Source: Acidobacteriota bacterium (GTDB lineage Bacteria; Acidobacteriota; Terriglobia; Acidiferrales; UBA7541). From it: a stretch of 50,509 nucleotides of DNA. A program made the translations under genes and the position numbers. Below, one piece after another: positions 18,467-27,051 of the stretch (the stretch's first letter is position 1; each line of letters starts with the position of its first letter). A model generated the notes under the pieces. It worked only from the letters and a program-made list of their open reading frames with translations, made no database searches and was not told where the DNA came from. The stretch is from assembly GCA_021832085.1 (NCBI GenBank), contig JAKBLM010000027.1, positions 1-50,509 on the forward strand, written 5' to 3'.

Positions 18467-19954
18467 ATGCTTGAACTGCTTCCTGCCGCGCAGGCCGAGC
18501 GCTTGCGGCGCTTCTTTGGCGAGTCCGGCTATGACGAAAAGAGCTTGGGCGAGACGCTCGGCCTTGTCGAACTCCCCTCCGTCCGTCAGCGCAATGTTCC
18601 GCGCCTGCTCGACCGCACCAGCCGCCCCGGGCCGCTGACGATTTTGCTGCGCTGGTTCTGGATTGGCATTGCGCAGCCGGCTGCGGTTGTCGCCCCTTTC
18701 GTGCCCGCTGCGATCGTCGATCTGCTGCTGGAAAGCCGCTTGTTGAGCCGTCAGAACGATCAGCTCGTTCCGGGCGCCATGCTGGTGCCTTACGACGGCT
18801 TCCTCGTGGCTTCGCATCACACCTCGCGGATCGACGCTGCCGATCCGGAACTGGTGCTCTGGCCGAACCCGACCACCAGGCTTCTACTCCGCTTCACCAT
18901 TCGCCGCCCGGCGCGCCAGGCGCTCGATCTGGGCGCCGGGACCGGCATGCTGGCTCTGGCCGCGGCGGCACACAGTCAAAATGTGTTGGCAACCGACCTG
19001 AATCCGAAGGCGGTCGAATTTGCCCGCTTCAACGCCTGCTTGAACGGCATAACGAACGTCGAGTGCCTGCCAGGCGACGGCTTCGCCCCGGTCGCCGGGC
19101 GCAAATTCGACCTGATCATGAGCAATCCGCCATTTTTCATCACGCCCGGCAGTCAATTCCTGTTTTGCGACAATCCGATGGATCTCGACGGGCTTTGCCG
19201 TGAGCTCGTCAAGCAGGCGCCCGCCCATCTCGAGCCGGACGGCTACTTCCAGATGCTCTGCGAATGGGTGCAAATCGCCGGCCAGGACTGGCACGAGCGG
19301 CTCGGCGAATGGTTTCAGAACAATGGCTGCGACGCGTGGGTGCTCAAGGGCAGCACCGTCGATCCCTCCAAGTACGCACAGGAGCGCATCACCGAGATCA
19401 CCAATTCCACCGAGCACGACCGCAAGTTCTACGACGATTTCATGGGGTATTACCGCCAGCGCGGTGTGGAAGCAATCCACAAGGGTTTGGTGGTGATGCG
19501 CCGGCGCCGGGGCCACAACTGGGTGGTGATGGAAGATATTGCCGACGCGCCGCACGAGCCGTTTGGCGACGCGATCGAGCGCCGCTTCGCCGCCCGCGAT
19601 TTCCTCGCCGCCCATCCTACCGACGAGCGGTTGCTCGAGGCCAAACCGCGGCTTTCGCCGCACGCCCGGCTCGAGCAGTTGTTTCAATCGACAGCCGACG
19701 GCTGGCAACCGGCTTCGCTCACCTTGAAGCTGACGCGAGGTTTCCCGACCTCGGTTGGCGTGCAGATGCTCGTGGCCGAATTCCTCGGCGCCTGCAACGG
19801 CTCGCGCACCCTCCGGGAAGTGATCGATGGGCTCTCGGCTCGCGTCAACGCCCCGCCCGAGCGTGTGCGGAAGGAATGCCTCGATGTGATTCGCCACCTA
19901 ATCGAATACGGCTTCGTTTCGTGCGGAGAGTCGAAATCCTTGACTCCCGGATAA
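18467..19954 (+). CDS. Class I SAM-dependent methyltransferase (RsmC/HemK-like) with C-terminal extension
   Basis: The ATG at 18467 follows an AGAGGGTGG run; a GTG nine bases upstream is also in frame. The 495-residue protein has an N-terminal helical part (about 1-100), a Rossmann methyltransferase domain with the SAM loop DLGAGTG at about 154-160, an acidic ATDLN after strand 2, and the catalytic NPPF at about 220-223. NPPF usually marks N-methylation of glutamine, adenine or guanine. The last ~130 residues form a winged-helix-like domain (LREVIDGLSARVN, VRKECLDVIRHLIEYGF). The substrate is unknown. It is divergent from tssB and need not belong to the T6SS. Confidence 0.85.
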   Translation: MLELLPAAQAERLRRFFGESGYDEKSLGETLGLVELPSVRQRNVPRLLDRTSRPGPLTILLRWFWIGIAQPAAVVAPFVPAAIVDLLLESRLLSRQNDQLVPGAMLVPYDGFLVASHHTSRIDAADPELVLWPNPTTRLLLRFTIRRPARQALDLGAGTGMLALAAAAHSQNVLATDLNPKAVEFARFNACLNGITNVECLPGDGFAPVAGRKFDLIMSNPPFFITPGSQFLFCDNPMDLDGLCRELVKQAPAHLEPDGYFQMLCEWVQIAGQDWHERLGEWFQNNGCDAWVLKGSTVDPSKYAQERITEITNSTEHDRKFYDDFMGYYRQRGVEAIHKGLVVMRRRRGHNWVVMEDIADAPHEPFGDAIERRFAARDFLAAHPTDERLLEAKPRLSPHARLEQLFQSTADGWQPASLTLKLTRGFPTSVGVQMLVAEFLGACNGSRTLREVIDGLSARVNAPPERVRKECLDVIRHLIEYGFVSCGESKSLTPG

Positions 19955-20049
19955 TTCCGCTTACATAATCCCCCGGGCATGATTGGGCTTGTCGGGGCAG
20001 GGTGCGTCGAAGGAAACGGCGACAGAGCCGAAGCGAGGGCTGTCTGGCT

Positions 20050-20334
20050 ATGGCAAAACTGATCGGTAATATTCGCGTCACCGCCGTTGCCGCAAGCGAG
20101 GGGACGCGCTCGCATTTCGAAATCGTCTTCGTGCCTTACTCGGGGCGGCTGGCGACGAAAACCGTCAGCGTCGATAGCTACGACGACTTGGTCGCTTTCC
20201 TCACCGAGCTTCGCCTCAGCGAGGACGACGCAACCCGCTGGGCGGGCCGCGTGCGCTCTGGCGGCGTCATCCTCATCCCCAATATCGAGCGAGCCGACAG
20301 CCTCCTGCGCGAAAACGGCCTGCTGGCCGACTGA
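20050..20334 (+). CDS. Small conserved-looking protein of unknown function
   Basis: The ATG at 20050 gives a 94-residue protein starting MAKLIGNIRVTAVAASEGTR. The likely fold alternates strands and helices (HFEIVFVPYSGRLATKTV, DDLVAFLTELRLSEDDATRWAGRVRSGGVILI). I recognise no family. There are no signal peptide or membrane segments. It lies 95 bases after the methyltransferase gene on the same strand and converges with the kinase-like gene. Codon use matches the neighbours, so a real gene is likely. Confidence 0.6.
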   Translation: MAKLIGNIRVTAVAASEGTRSHFEIVFVPYSGRLATKTVSVDSYDDLVAFLTELRLSEDDATRWAGRVRSGGVILIPNIERADSLLRENGLLAD

Positions 20335-20439
20335 TCCAAGCTCCTCCACTCACCCCGCCACCCAGACGATTCCCAGATTGCTGCAACCGTGTGCCACAGC
20401 AGGCTGCAATGCGAAGCGGGCGGCGATTGCCTCTGCCTG

Positions 20440-22017
20440 TCAGAAAGAAACTGAGTGACGCCGCTGGCGGGAAGGTGAAGACGCGGACGACCCTCCGAAG
20501 AACTGGAACGCGTCACGCGCGCCGAAATCCTCCTGGTCGAACAAGCGGCGCATCATTTCGTCGAACCACAGCAGAAGCAGCGCGATCACGCTGGATTGCG
20601 GCTGATTGGTGAACTTGTGCTGGCCCAGACGGGCCTTCGTGTAAACTTCGGTATTTCTGATTGCGCGGGCGGCTGTGCCGCCCATGCCGAGGTCCTTGCC
20701 GGCTTCAGCCGCGCACCAGATTTCCTTGATCAACACTGCCGTCAGGACGACGCACGAGTACTGTTTGGGGGTGACCGCGGCCACGCTGCCACTGGCGTAC
20801 GGATTATCGCCGACGCTACCCGGTGAAACCCCGTTCAGTCGCGCCAGAGCTTCGATGTCCGTGCGCCGCAGCTTCGAGGGCACGATTTTCTTCGATCCGC
20901 AGCGGTAGCATTCGCTGATTTTCAGGCCGGGGGGATACTGCCGCTTGCAGCTCTCGCAGAGCTGCACCTCGGGTGCCACGCGGTAGGCTTGTTGCCAATT
21001 AGTGATGTATTCCTGCCAGTTGCCCTTGTCCTGCTTGTAGTATGCTTTTTTGCCCTCCAGGAACGCATCATTCTGGAAATAGAGGTTCTGGTTATTCCTG
21101 TCGTAAGCCAGCGGTGCGGTATCCCGCACCAACTGGTCCTGGGACGGGCTGTAGAGCATCGCCATTCCAAAATCGATCAAACGCAGCTTGCCATTGAAGC
21201 GCATCAGGTTCTCGCCGTGGATGTCCAGATGCAAAACGCTCACGTCCTGGGTCACATCTACTTTCATGTAGTGCCGCGAGTAATTCTCCAGCCTGCCCAA
21301 GTCCTCGAACACGCTCTGGATATCGGCGATGCTCAACATGGTGTAATTTACGCTGCCTTCGCCCAATTCGAGCAGCACGAATTCGTCCCGGCCAATGATC
21401 AGGGAATCGATACAAGTCGTCGTCAGCGCGGCTTCGAAATAGCGCATCAGGTAGGAAGTGGTTCTATCGAGACGGCTCCGCGGCGTGTCCCCGCCAAACC
21501 CGGGTATTTTGTGCTCGCTGCGCTGGAAATGTTTCAGCGCGTATTTGTGGCCGGTGTCCTCTACGGCCAGGAACACAGCGCCGCCCATCCCACCTTTGCC
21601 CAGCATGCGAACGATGTGGACTCGTTTGCCCGAATTGGGGAAGACAACATTGTTTGGATCGAGCCTCTCGCCAAATTCCCGCGCCTCGTCCGAGAGGTCC
21701 CTGAATCGCGAGGCCGGAAACTGCCCAAGCATGGTCTTGAGCGTGCTGTCGGACTGGAGGACCTTCATTACTTCGCGGGCAACCACCTCATCCTGCCGGC
21801 GCTTGAACTTCTCCAGCAGTTTCCATGCCTGCTCGGCGGCCTTTAAGGTGCCTTTCTTCCTCGAATATTCGAGTAGGCGGTTCTTGATAATGTCGAAACC
21901 GCCGCCTTTCAAATGCTCGTCGAAAGCACCAAACGCTCTTGCCGTCGGGGTGACGGCGCGGCGGTTGTTCTTTGAGTTCCAGGCTTGATAGATAGATTCT
22001 GCCTCGCTGCGTGCCAT
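20440..22017 (-). CDS. Protein-kinase-like protein with zinc ribbon, possible T6SS effector
   Basis: I chose the ATG at 22017 (MARSEAESIYQAWNS), preceded by an AAGGGGGAG ribosome site; the open frame continues upstream only through a decayed sheath-gene scrap. The 525-residue protein has a helical N-terminal part (1-125). A kinase-like core follows: Gly-loop GKGGMGG at 140-146, Lys162 in YALKHF, catalytic loop HLDIHGEN at 263-270 (Asp265, Asn270) and DFG at 282-284. All main catalytic residues are present. A four-cysteine zinc ribbon (C354, C357, C370, C373) follows, then a variable C-terminal part to 525. No membrane segment or secretion motif is visible. It is the 3' neighbour of a toxin-type nucleotidyl cyclase inside the T6SS locus, so an effector role is inferred; a regulatory kinase is the alternative. 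Confidence 0.75.
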   Translation of the reverse strand: MARSEAESIYQAWNSKNNRRAVTPTARAFGAFDEHLKGGGFDIIKNRLLEYSRKKGTLKAAEQAWKLLEKFKRRQDEVVAREVMKVLQSDSTLKTMLGQFPASRFRDLSDEAREFGERLDPNNVVFPNSGKRVHIVRMLGKGGMGGAVFLAVEDTGHKYALKHFQRSEHKIPGFGGDTPRSRLDRTTSYLMRYFEAALTTTCIDSLIIGRDEFVLLELGEGSVNYTMLSIADIQSVFEDLGRLENYSRHYMKVDVTQDVSVLHLDIHGENLMRFNGKLRLIDFGMAMLYSPSQDQLVRDTAPLAYDRNNQNLYFQNDAFLEGKKAYYKQDKGNWQEYITNWQQAYRVAPEVQLCESCKRQYPPGLKISECYRCGSKKIVPSKLRRTDIEALARLNGVSPGSVGDNPYASGSVAAVTPKQYSCVVLTAVLIKEIWCAAEAGKDLGMGGTAARAIRNTEVYTKARLGQHKFTNQPQSSVIALLLLWFDEMMRRLFDQEDFGARDAFQFFGGSSASSPSRQRRHSVSF

Positions 22018-22406
22018 TCGATGGCTCCCCCTTGCCTTTGGACTGGACGCGTAGTGATGAAGGGGCCCTGAAGCGGCGGGCATGCGGAGATCGAGAAAGC
22101 CCGGACGCCTGCATGCGGGAATCACGTTTGTAAACTGGCGTGAACGTGATGGCCGCGCGCGAAGTATACACCCTTTTTCAGAATCTGAAGTTGCACCACC
22201 GGTAAAAGCCAAGGTACGAATTGTCGCACGCTGCGGCTGGAACAAAAGCCGAAAGCGGCAGAGGCGCGGCACGCCGTCGGTCGAAGCTATCGTGCCCGGC
22301 CGCATCTCCCATTGCTGCTCGCTGGAGCTCTGCGCCAGCAGCGCAGCGGCATCTTTGAAGAAATCTTTCTGAAAGGGTATGGATTGTCGAGTCCCGCAGC
22401 CGTCTC
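22018..22406. other. Spacer between the kinase-like and cyclase genes, holding a sheath-gene scrap
   Basis: The 389-base spacer is noticeably less GC-rich in its middle (about 22140-22250) than the neighbours. Apart from the tssC-like fragment at 22261-22350 and the kinase-like gene's ribosome site near its left end, I see no gene. It probably carries the promoter of the kinase-like gene. Confidence 0.5.
22261..22350 (-). pseudogene. Duplicated scrap of a tssC-like sheath gene
   Basis: Aligned without gaps to 24001-24090 inside the sheath-fusion gene, 67 of the first 80 bases agree, and the match fades over the last ten. The minus-strand translation reads SSEQQWEMRPGTIASTDGVP against FSEQEWEMRTGTVASIDGLP in the intact gene. 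The scrap has the same strand and same frame sense. It is what remains of a partial duplication or of an older sheath gene split when the effector genes arrived. Confidence 0.8.
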
Positions 22407-23582
22407 TTAAGCCGGAACCCCGGCCGAAAGCAGCCACTCCGCCTTTGCCCGGACATTGAAGCCCCGCTCACGGGCATATAGAGCGAGTTCCTTGAAGTCC
22501 GGAAGATTCTCCACCAGCACGGTCTGGGGGCCCGGCAGGAACCCAATCAACGGAAGGCAATCTGACAACGATCCCTTGGCAAGCGCGAAGTTCCCCGCCT
22601 CGTCGTTGTGGTGAACCGCATTGCCGCCATGGTATCCGCCGGCAGTCTGGAGCGCCGTGTTCAGCATCGTCTTCACGTACATCACGCGCGCGCTGACATC
22701 GCCAAACCGGTGATGCTCGCGATGACCGCCCGCCTGCAACCGGGTGTCCACTGTATCCATGCGCGCTACGCCGCCGGGAAGTGGAGCGTTCGGCTGTCCG
22801 AAGTTCTTCTGCAACTCCCCGGCCAGCCGATGCTGCAACCCCAAGCGGTCACTCTTCCCCATACCCTCCCAGATCGCGAACATGTCGTAGTCGGCCGTTG
22901 CGCAAGCCTTGAATCCCCGGTCCTTCGTCCCCGGATTGATCAGGCCCAGAATCGTTTCGTGCCCACGGAACTTGATCGGCTCCACATTCTCGGGATAGAT
23001 CTGATGAAATGCCGCCGCTCCCTGCCTGTCCACGCACAGCACCAGATATCCCTTCCCGCCTTTGAGCCACGAATTGCCCGCATTACCCACCGGCACAAGG
23101 CGCCAATACAGAATCGTGTCGCCCTTCATAGCACGCGAAACTCCCACCCACTCGCCATTGGCAGAGGGTTTCGGGTTGATCAGACCTTTGGCGCGGAGAT
23201 CGGCCGTCCGCTTCTCCGAAATGACGATCGGCATCACGTCCCCGACCCAGGTCTTATCCTCGACTTTCCCGAACCACCTCTCATGGATGTGCCCCGTCAA
23301 TGCATCCTTTGTCCAGCCCGCGTTCCGTGCGATGTAACTCGGGTCCTTCGTCAACCGCGGATCGGCGCAGACAAACCCGCTCATCGGTCCCCAGTTGCAT
23401 GACTTTGTATCGATGCGAAAGCCCTTCATGCTGTAGTTTTCCGCAATCAGTCCCTGCGCCATGCCGCCCGGCTCGCGAAACAGGATGATGCAGTTGGTGC
23501 GCTCCGCCACGGTTTGACAAGCCTCGGCGTGGGGGGCGTAGAAGCCTGTTTTCTCACAGGCTGCGTGAAGGTCGGTCTTCAT
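22407..23582 (-). CDS. Nucleotidyl cyclase toxin of the edema factor/CyaA/ExoY family, candidate T6SS effector
   Basis: The 391-residue protein starts at the ATG at 23582 after an AGAAGGGAG ribosome site. It aligns along its length with the catalytic domain of Bordetella CyaA, anthrax edema factor and Pseudomonas ExoY. Arg36 is in LFR. The paired lysines are Lys53 (MKGF) and Lys60 in KSCNWG, matching KSSDWG of the family. ISEKRTADLRAKGLI at 121-135 matches CyaA LSKERLDYLRQAGLV. The metal-binding DxD pair is Asp231/Asp233 in ATADYDMFAI. The H-x-x-E-x-x-N catalytic set is His325/Glu328/Asn331 in VHHNDEAGNF. These enzymes make cAMP or other cyclic nucleotides in eukaryotic cytosol, activated by calmodulin or actin. 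No signal peptide, PAAR, Rhs or RTX part is present. Family call firm; delivery by this T6SS inferred. Confidence 0.88.
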   Translation of the reverse strand: MKTDLHAACEKTGFYAPHAEACQTVAERTNCIILFREPGGMAQGLIAENYSMKGFRIDTKSCNWGPMSGFVCADPRLTKDPSYIARNAGWTKDALTGHIHERWFGKVEDKTWVGDVMPIVISEKRTADLRAKGLINPKPSANGEWVGVSRAMKGDTILYWRLVPVGNAGNSWLKGGKGYLVLCVDRQGAAAFHQIYPENVEPIKFRGHETILGLINPGTKDRGFKACATADYDMFAIWEGMGKSDRLGLQHRLAGELQKNFGQPNAPLPGGVARMDTVDTRLQAGGHREHHRFGDVSARVMYVKTMLNTALQTAGGYHGGNAVHHNDEAGNFALAKGSLSDCLPLIGFLPGPQTVLVENLPDFKELALYARERGFNVRAKAEWLLSAGVPA

Positions 23583-23805
23583 GATACTCCCTTCTCATGG
23601 TCGCGGCTTCGGCGGGAGAACACTGTAGTCAGAATTGCCCTTTTGCCGCTCCGGCCGTGCACAGTTTGAATCCATAGGCACGCTGCCCACCGCATTCTCG
23701 CGGCCCGCGCGCCCGGGAGGGGATTCGGCAACCGGCGGCGCCTCTTTCAAATGGAGCCGATCAGCGCCCTGCCCGTTCCCCACGCTCTTTCGAGGTCGTT
23801 TAGAC

Positions 23806-25371
23806 CTACCCACTCCACCTTCCGGCCAGCGCCCGGAGGGGTTGGGCGATGGACTGGAATCTCACCAGGCGCACGACGTCCTGTCCCTTCAGCGAAACGA
23901 GCGGCATCAGGCCGCGGTCCAGAATGCGTTCGGCGGCGTCTTCGGTGAGCAGGGCTTCGGCGCAAGGTTGCAGCGCCTGTTCACCATCACGCTGGTAGAC
24001 GTGCAGCGGCAAGCCGTCGATCGAAGCAACCGTGCCCGTCCGCATCTCCCATTCCTGTTCGCTGAAGGTCTGCGCCAGGAGCAGCGCCGCGGCGAAAGCC
24101 GGATTAGCCCACAGATAATCTTCGTGCGCCGGATCGGCGCCCATCTCCTCGAACGCGAACGAGTCCACGCTCCGCGTGTCCTTGCCGTAAGGCAGCCGCA
24201 AGAGGAATCGCGGCAGCAACAAGCCGATTGACGAAGCCTGCGGCAGCCCCCGCAGTGCCGCCCATGCTTCCGCGTCTTCCGGCGCCTGCTCGACGTGCCA
24301 ATCGCGCGGGCTTGGGGTCTGGCCGAACGACGCGCAGCCGACCAGCCGCGGATCGCCTGCCGCCAGAAACGGGGCGCCAGCCGCGGCGGCGATTTTTCCG
24401 AGCCGCCCGAGCAGCTCAGCATCCGCGCGGCCGGGCCCAAAGATGTAGTTGCCGGTGAGCACGGCCCACGGTTCGGCTCCCAGCGTGCCAACGCTCTTCT
24501 CGACAAGCAGTTGGTAGAGCCCGCTCTCGCTCAAATCGCCGCCCTCGCCGAGATCGGCGGCCAATTCTTCCTTCGAAACGTCGATCAGGTAGATCTTCAG
24601 TTGCATGCCGGTTCCCGCTCGCCGAATCAGGATGAAAATGGCGCGCCAGGCCGCTTCGAGCGCCTGCAAATCCGGCACGTGCAGCAGGGCACGCATCTGC
24701 GTGCCAATCGCCTTGTCGATCATGCCGAGCACTTCCGGCTGGCGCGGATCGGCCGCGGCCACCAGATGCGGCTCGGTAACGCGGCGCACGAATTCCTCCA
24801 GCTCGTCAGGAGCGCGGGAGGGCCGCTTTTCCGACGATCTTGTTTCCGTCTGTTCGACCATCGCGTCGAGCAGACTCCCGCTCGCCGGTCCGTCCGAGCT
24901 GCCCCCTGTAGCAACGGGCGGCGGGGGAGGAACGGCTTTTTCGGCTCGCTCCGAGCGGCCCTGGAGGCCGAGTTCGGCTGCCACCGCGGCAAAGGTGGCC
25001 GGATCCTGCACGCGAACCCGGATCTCGCGCAGACGGGCGAACATCGGCACACGCTCGAAAAGTCGATCGGGAAGGAAGTCGTCCAGCTCGCCAAAGCGCA
25101 AGCTTTCCATCGCGCCGTCGCGGCCGATCGGCAGGCGAATCTCGGGAGCGAGCTTTGCCATCACTTCGTCGAAATTGTCCCGATCGACAAGATGGGCGCG
25201 CCGCGCAGCCAGTTTTGCGCCGGTTTCGCGCAGCCCGCGGCTGGCCCGGCCGCTGAAATCGCCCAGCACGGCGATGCGAAACGGCGTCTCGGAATCGGGC
25301 ACGCCGGCCGGGCCACCGGCGCCGGCCTGAACGTCGAGATTGATCTCGCCAAAATCGAAAGGCTTCGCCAT
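23806..25371 (-). CDS. Fused TssB-TssC-like sheath protein
   Basis: The 521-residue protein starts MAKPFDFGEINLDVQAG after a GGAGAG ribosome site. Residues about 28-140 are TssB-like (FRIAVLGDFSGRASRG, LVDRDNFDEVMAKLAPEI). A Pro/Ser-rich linker covers about 140-185. Residues about 190-500 are TssC-like (HVPDLQALEAAWRAIFIL, KIYLIDVSKEELAADLGEG, EPWAVLTGNYIFGP, RLPYGKDTRSVDSFAFEE, WEMRTGTVASIDGLP). It lacks the C-terminal sheath-interlock strands of true TssC. The normal tssB and tssC are also present at 15835-17854, so this is an extra, specialised sheath-related part, perhaps a cap, end-piece or effector-linked adaptor. That role is inferred. It opens the minus-strand group with the cyclase and kinase-like genes and is divergent from tssK1. 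Confidence 0.82.
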   Translation of the reverse strand: MAKPFDFGEINLDVQAGAGGPAGVPDSETPFRIAVLGDFSGRASRGLRETGAKLAARRAHLVDRDNFDEVMAKLAPEIRLPIGRDGAMESLRFGELDDFLPDRLFERVPMFARLREIRVRVQDPATFAAVAAELGLQGRSERAEKAVPPPPPVATGGSSDGPASGSLLDAMVEQTETRSSEKRPSRAPDELEEFVRRVTEPHLVAAADPRQPEVLGMIDKAIGTQMRALLHVPDLQALEAAWRAIFILIRRAGTGMQLKIYLIDVSKEELAADLGEGGDLSESGLYQLLVEKSVGTLGAEPWAVLTGNYIFGPGRADAELLGRLGKIAAAAGAPFLAAGDPRLVGCASFGQTPSPRDWHVEQAPEDAEAWAALRGLPQASSIGLLLPRFLLRLPYGKDTRSVDSFAFEEMGADPAHEDYLWANPAFAAALLLAQTFSEQEWEMRTGTVASIDGLPLHVYQRDGEQALQPCAEALLTEDAAERILDRGLMPLVSLKGQDVVRLVRFQSIAQPLRALAGRWSG

Positions 25372-25595
25372 GAGGTTTCTCTCCCCGCTTTCCCTCGGTT
25401 TTTGTGGGACTTTCTTCGTAATCGGATTCGCCCGCTGCCGGACGCAGCGGGACCTTGCCTCCCACGCACGGCTACTATCCGCTCGTGGAGGGGAAAAGTC
25501 TACCCCGCGGAATGCTCATACCGATTTTTACAACTCCTGCGTGGCAGCAGCCGTCATGCAGTTATCCCGTGGCGCCAGAGTTCGGGAATTTCTCT

Positions 25596-25624
25596 TTGAC
25601 AGCCATTCGGCAGTCTTGTAGGTT
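25596..25624 (+). promoter_or_regulatory. Weak candidate promoter at tssK1
   Basis: A perfect TTGACA at 25596-25601 is followed after 17 bases by TAGGTT (25619-25624), only a partial -10. It would start transcription almost at the tssK1 ATG (25633), giving a nearly leaderless message, although a GAGG lies before the ATG. This is only a candidate. Confidence 0.25.
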
Positions 25625-25632
25625 GAGGCGCT

Positions 25633-26988
25633 ATGCGGCAGCTTCAGCCGGTCATCTGGGCGAAGGGCACTTTTCTCACTCCGCAGCACCTGCAGGCGCA
25701 GGAGCGCTACGTCGAGAGCTCACTCGAATTTCGTCTGGAAGCGCTGAATTTCCGCCCCTGGGGTTTCTACGAGCTGCTCTTCAACGAAGAAGCGCTTGGG
25801 GAAGGGAACCTGGTGATCTCGCGTGCCGCCGGCATTTTTCCCGACGGCCTGCCGTTCGAGATTCCCGATTCCGATCCCGGCCCCGCGCCCAGGCCGTTTG
25901 CCCCGTTTTTCGAGCCGGACCAGCAGTCGCTCGACGTCTACCTGGCGATTCCGCAGTATCGTGAACGCGGCCTGAACGTCTCGGTGGCCCATGGCGGCGC
26001 CGACGCGCGTTACCAAGCAGAAGTGCAGACCCTGCGCGACGAAAATACCGGCCTCAATGAAAAGCCGATCCAGATCGCCCGCAAGAATCTCCGCCTGCTC
26101 ACCGAGGCCGAATCGCGCGAGGGCTCTTCGGCCATGCGCGTGGCGCGCATCAAACGCACCGCGGCGGGCACCTATCAGCTCGATCCGAGTTTCGTGCCGC
26201 CGCTGCTCGACGTCGCTGCAAGCGAGCATCTGCTGGCGCTGCTGCGCCGCCTGGTGGAAATTCTCACCGCCAAGAGCAGCATCCTGGCCGGCGGCCGCCG
26301 CCAGCGCAGTCAGAGCCTGGCCGATTTCACCGCCGCCGACGTGGCAAATTTCTGGCTGCTCTACACGGTCAACAGTTACCTGCCGCTCGTGCGCCACGTT
26401 TTCCAGACGAGGCGCGGCCATCCCGAGCGCGTTTTCAGCATGCTGATCGGCCTGGCCGGCGCGCTCACCACCTTTTCGATGAACATCCAGCCGCGCGATT
26501 TGCCGGTATACGATCACGACGGCCTGACCGACTGCTTTGCCGATCTCGACGAGAAATTGCGCGTTCTGCTTGAAACGGTTGTGCCGAGTAATTTCGTCTC
26601 GTTGCCGCTCAAGCTTGCGCAGCCCTCGATCTATGCCACGCTACTCGACGACGATAAATACCTGCTCGGCACGCGCATGTATCTGGCCGTGACGGCCGAA
26701 ATGGATCAGGCCGAATTGATCAAGAAGGCCCCCGGCCTCATCAAGATCTGCTCGGCGTCCCAAGTGGAGCAACTGGTGCGACAGGCGCTGCCGGGCGTCA
26801 AGCTCACGCACACGCCGAAGCCGCCCGCCGCGATTCCGGTCAAGCTCAACTACCAATACTTCAGCCTGAATCAAGCCGGCGCGGCATGGGACACGGTGGG
26901 CAAAGCGCGCAGCCTCGCCGCCTACGTTCCTGCCGATATCAAGAACCCGCAGCTCGAGTTGGTGATCCTGCTGCCGCAGTCGACCTGA
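25633..26988 (+). CDS. tssK: TssK baseplate-to-membrane connector, copy 1
   Basis: The 451-residue protein starts MRQLQPVIWAKGTFLTPQHLQAQERYVE, the classic TssK opening. Other family text is FYELLFNEEAL, GIFPDGLPFEIPD, ADVANFWLLYTVNSYLPLVRHVF, HPERVFSMLIGLAGALTTF and the C-terminal YFSLNQAGAAWD and AAYVPADIKNPQLEL. TssK trimers link the TssFG wedge to TssL/TssM. It is the first plus-strand gene of the membrane module. A second copy lies at 27741-29093; the two differ substantially, so they are not a recent duplication. Confidence 0.96.
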   Translation: MRQLQPVIWAKGTFLTPQHLQAQERYVESSLEFRLEALNFRPWGFYELLFNEEALGEGNLVISRAAGIFPDGLPFEIPDSDPGPAPRPFAPFFEPDQQSLDVYLAIPQYRERGLNVSVAHGGADARYQAEVQTLRDENTGLNEKPIQIARKNLRLLTEAESREGSSAMRVARIKRTAAGTYQLDPSFVPPLLDVAASEHLLALLRRLVEILTAKSSILAGGRRQRSQSLADFTAADVANFWLLYTVNSYLPLVRHVFQTRRGHPERVFSMLIGLAGALTTFSMNIQPRDLPVYDHDGLTDCFADLDEKLRVLLETVVPSNFVSLPLKLAQPSIYATLLDDDKYLLGTRMYLAVTAEMDQAELIKKAPGLIKICSASQVEQLVRQALPGVKLTHTPKPPAAIPVKLNYQYFSLNQAGAAWDTVGKARSLAAYVPADIKNPQLELVILLPQST

Positions 26989-27051
26989 TCGTTCCTCAGT
27001 TGTCCATCGGTTCGTGAAGTCTTGCGTGCGGTTGCCCGCTCAGGCCGTGCC

